A program made the position numbers and the translations under genes. From Ga0074130 sp035565355 (GTDB lineage: Bacteria; Pseudomonadota; Gammaproteobacteria; Burkholderiales; Rhodocyclaceae): a DNA stretch of 8,398 nt. Position 1 is the first letter of the stretch. Each line of letters opens with the position of its first letter. Below are positions 6,346-8,398 of the stretch, piece by piece. The notes beneath the pieces are model-generated. The model was not told where the DNA came from. It made no database searches and was given only the letters and a program-made list of their open reading frames with translations. The stretch is taken from NCBI GenBank assembly GCA_035565355.1, contig DATMSM010000010.1, forward strand, positions 1-8,398. The letters run 5' to 3'.

Positions 6346-6377
6346 AGGCTGTAGTACAAGGTAATAAAGGGGTTTCC

Positions 6378-6989
6378 ATGCCGCGCCGCAAACCTTCCCC
6401 CCCGCCGTCCGTGCGTTTGCGCCAGACGATCGCCAGCTACGCCGCACGCCTCATGGCTGAAGAAGGGATAGACGATTACGGTTTCGCCAAACGCAAGGCG
6501 GCCCGCGCTCTGGGTGCTTCGGAATCCGAAGCCCTGCCTGGCAACGACGAGGTCGAAGCCGAGTTGCGTACCTATCAGGCCCTGTTCCAGGAAGAGGAAC
6601 ATCCCGAGCGCTTGCGCGAGCTGCGCTCCACGGCGCTCGAAGTGATGGACCTGCTGGCACCCTACCGCCCCTATCTCACCGGTGCGGTGCTCGACGGCAC
6701 GGCCGGCCGCTACGCCGAAATCGAGCTCGAACTATTTGCCGACAGCTCAAAGGAAGTCGAGATCGACCTTTTATCTCGCGACATCTCCTACGAAAACATG
6801 GCGATCCGCAACAATCAGCCACACTCCCCCGAATCCCGCCTGCGGCTTGACTGGGATGAAACTCCGATTATCCTGTCAGTCTTTCCCATTTCCGCCGAGC
6901 GCCATCTCAAACGCAACCCGCACACCGGGCGCAGCCCCGGCCGCGCCACGCAAAGTGCAGTTGCCGCCCTGCTGACCGCCGCCCCCTGA
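6378..6989 (+). CDS. Conserved hypothetical protein, possible nucleotidyltransferase-like fold
   Basis: A 203-residue soluble protein with no signal peptide or membrane helix. I do not recognise a firm family. The N-terminus is basic with a proline run (RRKPSPPP). Residues 12-47 look helical (LRQTIASYAARLMAEEGIDD, then FAKRKAARALG), followed by an acidic helical stretch (55-80). The centre, LTGAVLDGTAGRYAEIELELF then VEIDLL (about 100-132), loosely resembles the GS-loop and acidic strand of nucleotidyltransferase-fold proteins, though the usual G-S and D-x-D pattern is not clean, so activity is doubtful. The C-terminus is basic with HLKRNPHTGRSPGRA (176-190). The start at 6378 has AAAGGGG about 5 nt upstream. 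It is divergent from mpl, and its stop is 3 nt before the thioredoxin gene, so the two are probably co-translated. From memory, homologues beside mpl in betaproteobacteria are sometimes mislabelled as Mur ligases; nothing here supports that. Confidence 0.85.
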   Translation: MPRRKPSPPPSVRLRQTIASYAARLMAEEGIDDYGFAKRKAARALGASESEALPGNDEVEAELRTYQALFQEEEHPERLRELRSTALEVMDLLAPYRPYLTGAVLDGTAGRYAEIELELFADSSKEVEIDLLSRDISYENMAIRNNQPHSPESRLRLDWDETPIILSVFPISAERHLKRNPHTGRSPGRATQSAVAALLTAAP

Positions 6990-6992
6990 TCA

Positions 6993-7532
6993 ATGAAACA
7001 TCGCTGGCCCTTACTTATGGCAGTCGCCATCGGCGCTGCCGCCCTGGGATTTTTCTTCGGCCAACCCCAGGTGCAAAGCCCACCCGACCTTGCAGCAGGC
7101 AGCGCCGGCAAGCTGGCCGAGCTGGTGGTGGCCACCCCGGAGGGCCAGGCCGCCCCGCTGAGTCAATGGGCGGGCAAGGTGCGGGTCGTCAATTTTTGGG
7201 CGACCTGGTGTCCGCCCTGTCGCGAGGAAATGCCGGAGTTTTCGCGCATGCAGCAGAAACTTGCTGACAAAGGCGTGCAATTCATCGGTATCGGCATCGA
7301 TACCCCGGAGAACATCCTCAACTTCCAGAAAGCCAGTCCGGTCAGCTATCCTTTGCTCCTCGGCTCTTACGATGTCCTCAAGCTGACAGTCGAGCTGGGT
7401 AACAAGAGCTCCGCGCTGCCCTTCACCGTGATCCTTGACCATACAGGCAGGATCGCGCACAGCAAGACGGGCAAACTCAGCGAGGCCGAACTGGAGGCAC
7501 TGCTCAAGCCGCTGTATTCGGCCAGGCCTTAA
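6993..7532 (+). CDS. TlpA/ResA-family thiol-disulfide oxidoreductase
   Basis: Membrane-anchored periplasmic thioredoxin-like protein, expected to reduce disulfides in exported proteins. The protein is 179 residues. Residues 4-23 form one hydrophobic N-terminal helix (signal anchor or uncleaved signal). The thioredoxin fold follows from about 40. The active site is WCPPC with Cys73 and Cys76 in VVNFWATWCPPCREEMP, and the cis-proline loop is ALPFTV with Pro143. GIGIDTPENILNFQ (99-112) is the insertion typical of TlpA/ResA rather than plain thioredoxin. The ATG at 6993 lies 3 nt after the previous stop, and no Shine-Dalgarno stands apart from that gene's end, so translation is probably coupled. 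ResA/CcmG proteins reduce apocytochrome c; because coxB here encodes a haem c domain, a link is possible but there is no direct evidence. The exact substrate cannot be read from sequence. Confidence 0.92.
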   Translation: MKHRWPLLMAVAIGAAALGFFFGQPQVQSPPDLAAGSAGKLAELVVATPEGQAAPLSQWAGKVRVVNFWATWCPPCREEMPEFSRMQQKLADKGVQFIGIGIDTPENILNFQKASPVSYPLLLGSYDVLKLTVELGNKSSALPFTVILDHTGRIAHSKTGKLSEAELEALLKPLYSARP

Positions 7533-7586
7533 TCAAACGCATTCAAAACTGGACAACCCGCACCGATTTGCGGCAAACTCCACGCT

Positions 7587-8111
7587 ATGACGAAGCAATC
7601 TCGCGCACAAAACACAGCATCCGCCAGAAAGCCCAAAGCCGCCAAGGCGGCCAAGGCAGCGGTCGCCGCGCGTGTTTTGGTCCTGCACGGCCCCAACCTC
7701 AACCTGCTCGGCAGTCGCGAGCCGGGGGTTTACGGGCATGCCACCCTGGCCGACATCAATGCCGCGCTCAAGGCACAGGGGCAAGCGGCGGGCGTCATGG
7801 TCGATTGCTTCCAGAGCAATCATGAAGGCGACCTGATCGACCGGGTGCAGGCCGCCCCGGCGGAAGATGTGGCCTTCATTATCATCAATCCGGCTGGCTA
7901 TACTCATAGCAGCGTGGCCTTGCGCGATGCGCTGGCGGCGGTGGATATCCCGTTCATCGAGGTCCACCTCTCGAATATCCACGCGCGTGAGCCATTCCGG
8001 CATCACTCCTATTTCTCGGCCATCGCCGAAGGCGTTATCTGCGGGCTCGGTCCCGACGGCTATCGCCTGGCGCTGGACGCGGTAATTTCAAGACTTTCAG
8101 GCCAGTCCTGA
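7587..8111 (+). CDS. aroQ: 3-dehydroquinate dehydratase, type II
   Basis: Cytoplasmic shikimate-pathway enzyme converting 3-dehydroquinate to 3-dehydroshikimate, normally a dodecamer. The conserved domain begins at VLVLHGPNLNLLGSREP (30-46). Catalytic and binding residues seen are Arg44 and Tyr49 of the flexible lid, Asn101 and His107 in INPAGYTHSS, Glu125 and His127 in FIEVHLSN, and Arg134 in IHAREPFRHHSYFS. The total is 174 residues, against about 145-150 for the family. The excess is a 29-residue N-terminal extension rich in Lys, Arg and Ala with three KAA units (7635-7661). The ATG at 7587 has no obvious Shine-Dalgarno. No ATG or GTG start closer to the domain leaves it intact; a TTG near Leu31 would cut into the first strand. 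It lies 54 nt after the tlpA-like gene and 59 nt before accB. Confidence 0.95.
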   Translation: MTKQSRAQNTASARKPKAAKAAKAAVAARVLVLHGPNLNLLGSREPGVYGHATLADINAALKAQGQAAGVMVDCFQSNHEGDLIDRVQAAPAEDVAFIIINPAGYTHSSVALRDALAAVDIPFIEVHLSNIHAREPFRHHSYFSAIAEGVICGLGPDGYRLALDAVISRLSGQS

Positions 8112-8170
8112 ACCCACCAACCCGGGCGACTACAGCCTATCGTCGCCTGTTCGCATAGCACGGAGCCTCC

Positions 8171-8398
8171 ATGGATCTCAGAAAACTAAAAACCCTGATC
8201 GACCTCGTCCAGAACTCGGGCATTTCCGAACTCGAGATCAGCGAGGGTGAGGAAAAAATCCGCATCGCCAAGAATCTGGGCGCCCCCGCCCAGGCCGCCA
8301 CCTATATGGTCGGCGCACCGGCTGCGCAATATGCGCCGGCACCGGCCGCAGCCGCGCCGATTGCCCCGGCTGTTGCCGCCGCACCGGTGGAGCCCGAA
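8171..8398 (+). CDS. accB: Biotin carboxyl carrier protein of acetyl-CoA carboxylase (5' part)
   Basis: Carries the biotin that shuttles CO2 between biotin carboxylase (AccC) and carboxyltransferase (AccAD) in the first step of fatty acid synthesis. The window holds the first 76 codons and cuts the gene at the right edge. The N-terminal domain MDLRKLKTLIDLVQNSGISELEI... is characteristic of AccB, with the IRIAK strand at 30-34. From about residue 37 comes the Ala/Pro-rich flexible linker (APAP, AAAAP and similar), as expected before the biotinyl domain. The biotin-accepting lysine motif is beyond the window. The start ATG 8171 has GGAG (8162-8165) 5 nt upstream. The order aroQ-accB is common in proteobacteria, and accC would be expected downstream. 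Confidence 0.95.
   Translation, partial: MDLRKLKTLIDLVQNSGISELEISEGEEKIRIAKNLGAPAQAATYMVGAPAAQYAPAPAAAAPIAPAVAAAPVEPE

Noticed and set aside
6289..6447. Longer N-terminus for mpl
   Set aside because: The added 53 residues have no family similarity and would overlap the divergent gene; Mpl proteins begin at MHIHILGICG.
7558..7573. Hairpin CCGCA-N6-TGCGG just before aroQ
   Set aside because: Only 5 bp, no T-run after it, and 13 nt from the aroQ start, so it is not a credible terminator.
8123..8149. Inverted repeat GGCGAC-N11-GTCGCC between aroQ and accB
   Set aside because: The stem is modest with a long loop and no T-tract; it could weakly attenuate but there is not enough to call it a site.
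1..8398. Mobile elements, CRISPR, tRNA or rRNA genes
   Set aside because: No transposase or integrase motif, no spaced direct repeats, no tRNA cloverleaf and no rRNA signature was seen on either strand.

Overview
The window is a stretch of bacterial chromosome, GC-rich and densely coding. Gene content, gene order and protein motifs point to a betaproteobacterium, most likely of the Rhodocyclales/Azoarcus-Thauera type. This is inferred from the cox operon layout (coxB-coxA-small ORF-ctaG-DUF2970-coxC) and from the tlpA-aroQ-accB order; no rRNA or other marker is present to confirm it. I see no insertion sequence, phage gene, tRNA, CRISPR array or other sign of recent transfer. This is ordinary core metabolism with a few small features worth a second look.

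Region 1 (1-4938, minus strand, read from right to left) is a complete aa3/caa3-type cytochrome c oxidase operon. It starts with a leader of about 200 bp holding a perfect TATAAT. Then come coxB (subunit II with CuA and a fused C-terminal cytochrome c domain), an intergenic GC hairpin, coxA (subunit I, all expected metal ligands and proton-channel residues present), a 42-residue single-helix protein, ctaG (CuB assembly factor Cox11), a 69-residue DUF2970-like membrane protein, and coxC (subunit III). A second GC hairpin lies just past coxC at the window edge. Together these genes supply the three catalytic-core subunits and one copper chaperone; haem A synthesis genes and Sco/SURF1 are not in the window.

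Region 2 (4939-6377) is mpl on the minus strand, encoding the murein tripeptide recycling ligase. It is followed on its own strand by a perfect Shine-Dalgarno sequence and a 12-bp palindrome with no convincing gene behind them. Upstream of mpl is an 89-bp divergent intergenic region with a palindrome and an inverted repeat.

Region 3 (6378-8398, plus strand) is a co-directional cluster: a conserved hypothetical protein with a possible nucleotidyltransferase-like core, a membrane-anchored TlpA/ResA-type thioredoxin whose start follows the previous stop by 3 nt, aroQ (type II 3-dehydroquinase) with an unusual Lys/Ala-rich N-terminal extension, and the 5' part of accB (biotin carboxyl carrier protein), which runs off the right edge. 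accC would be expected next.
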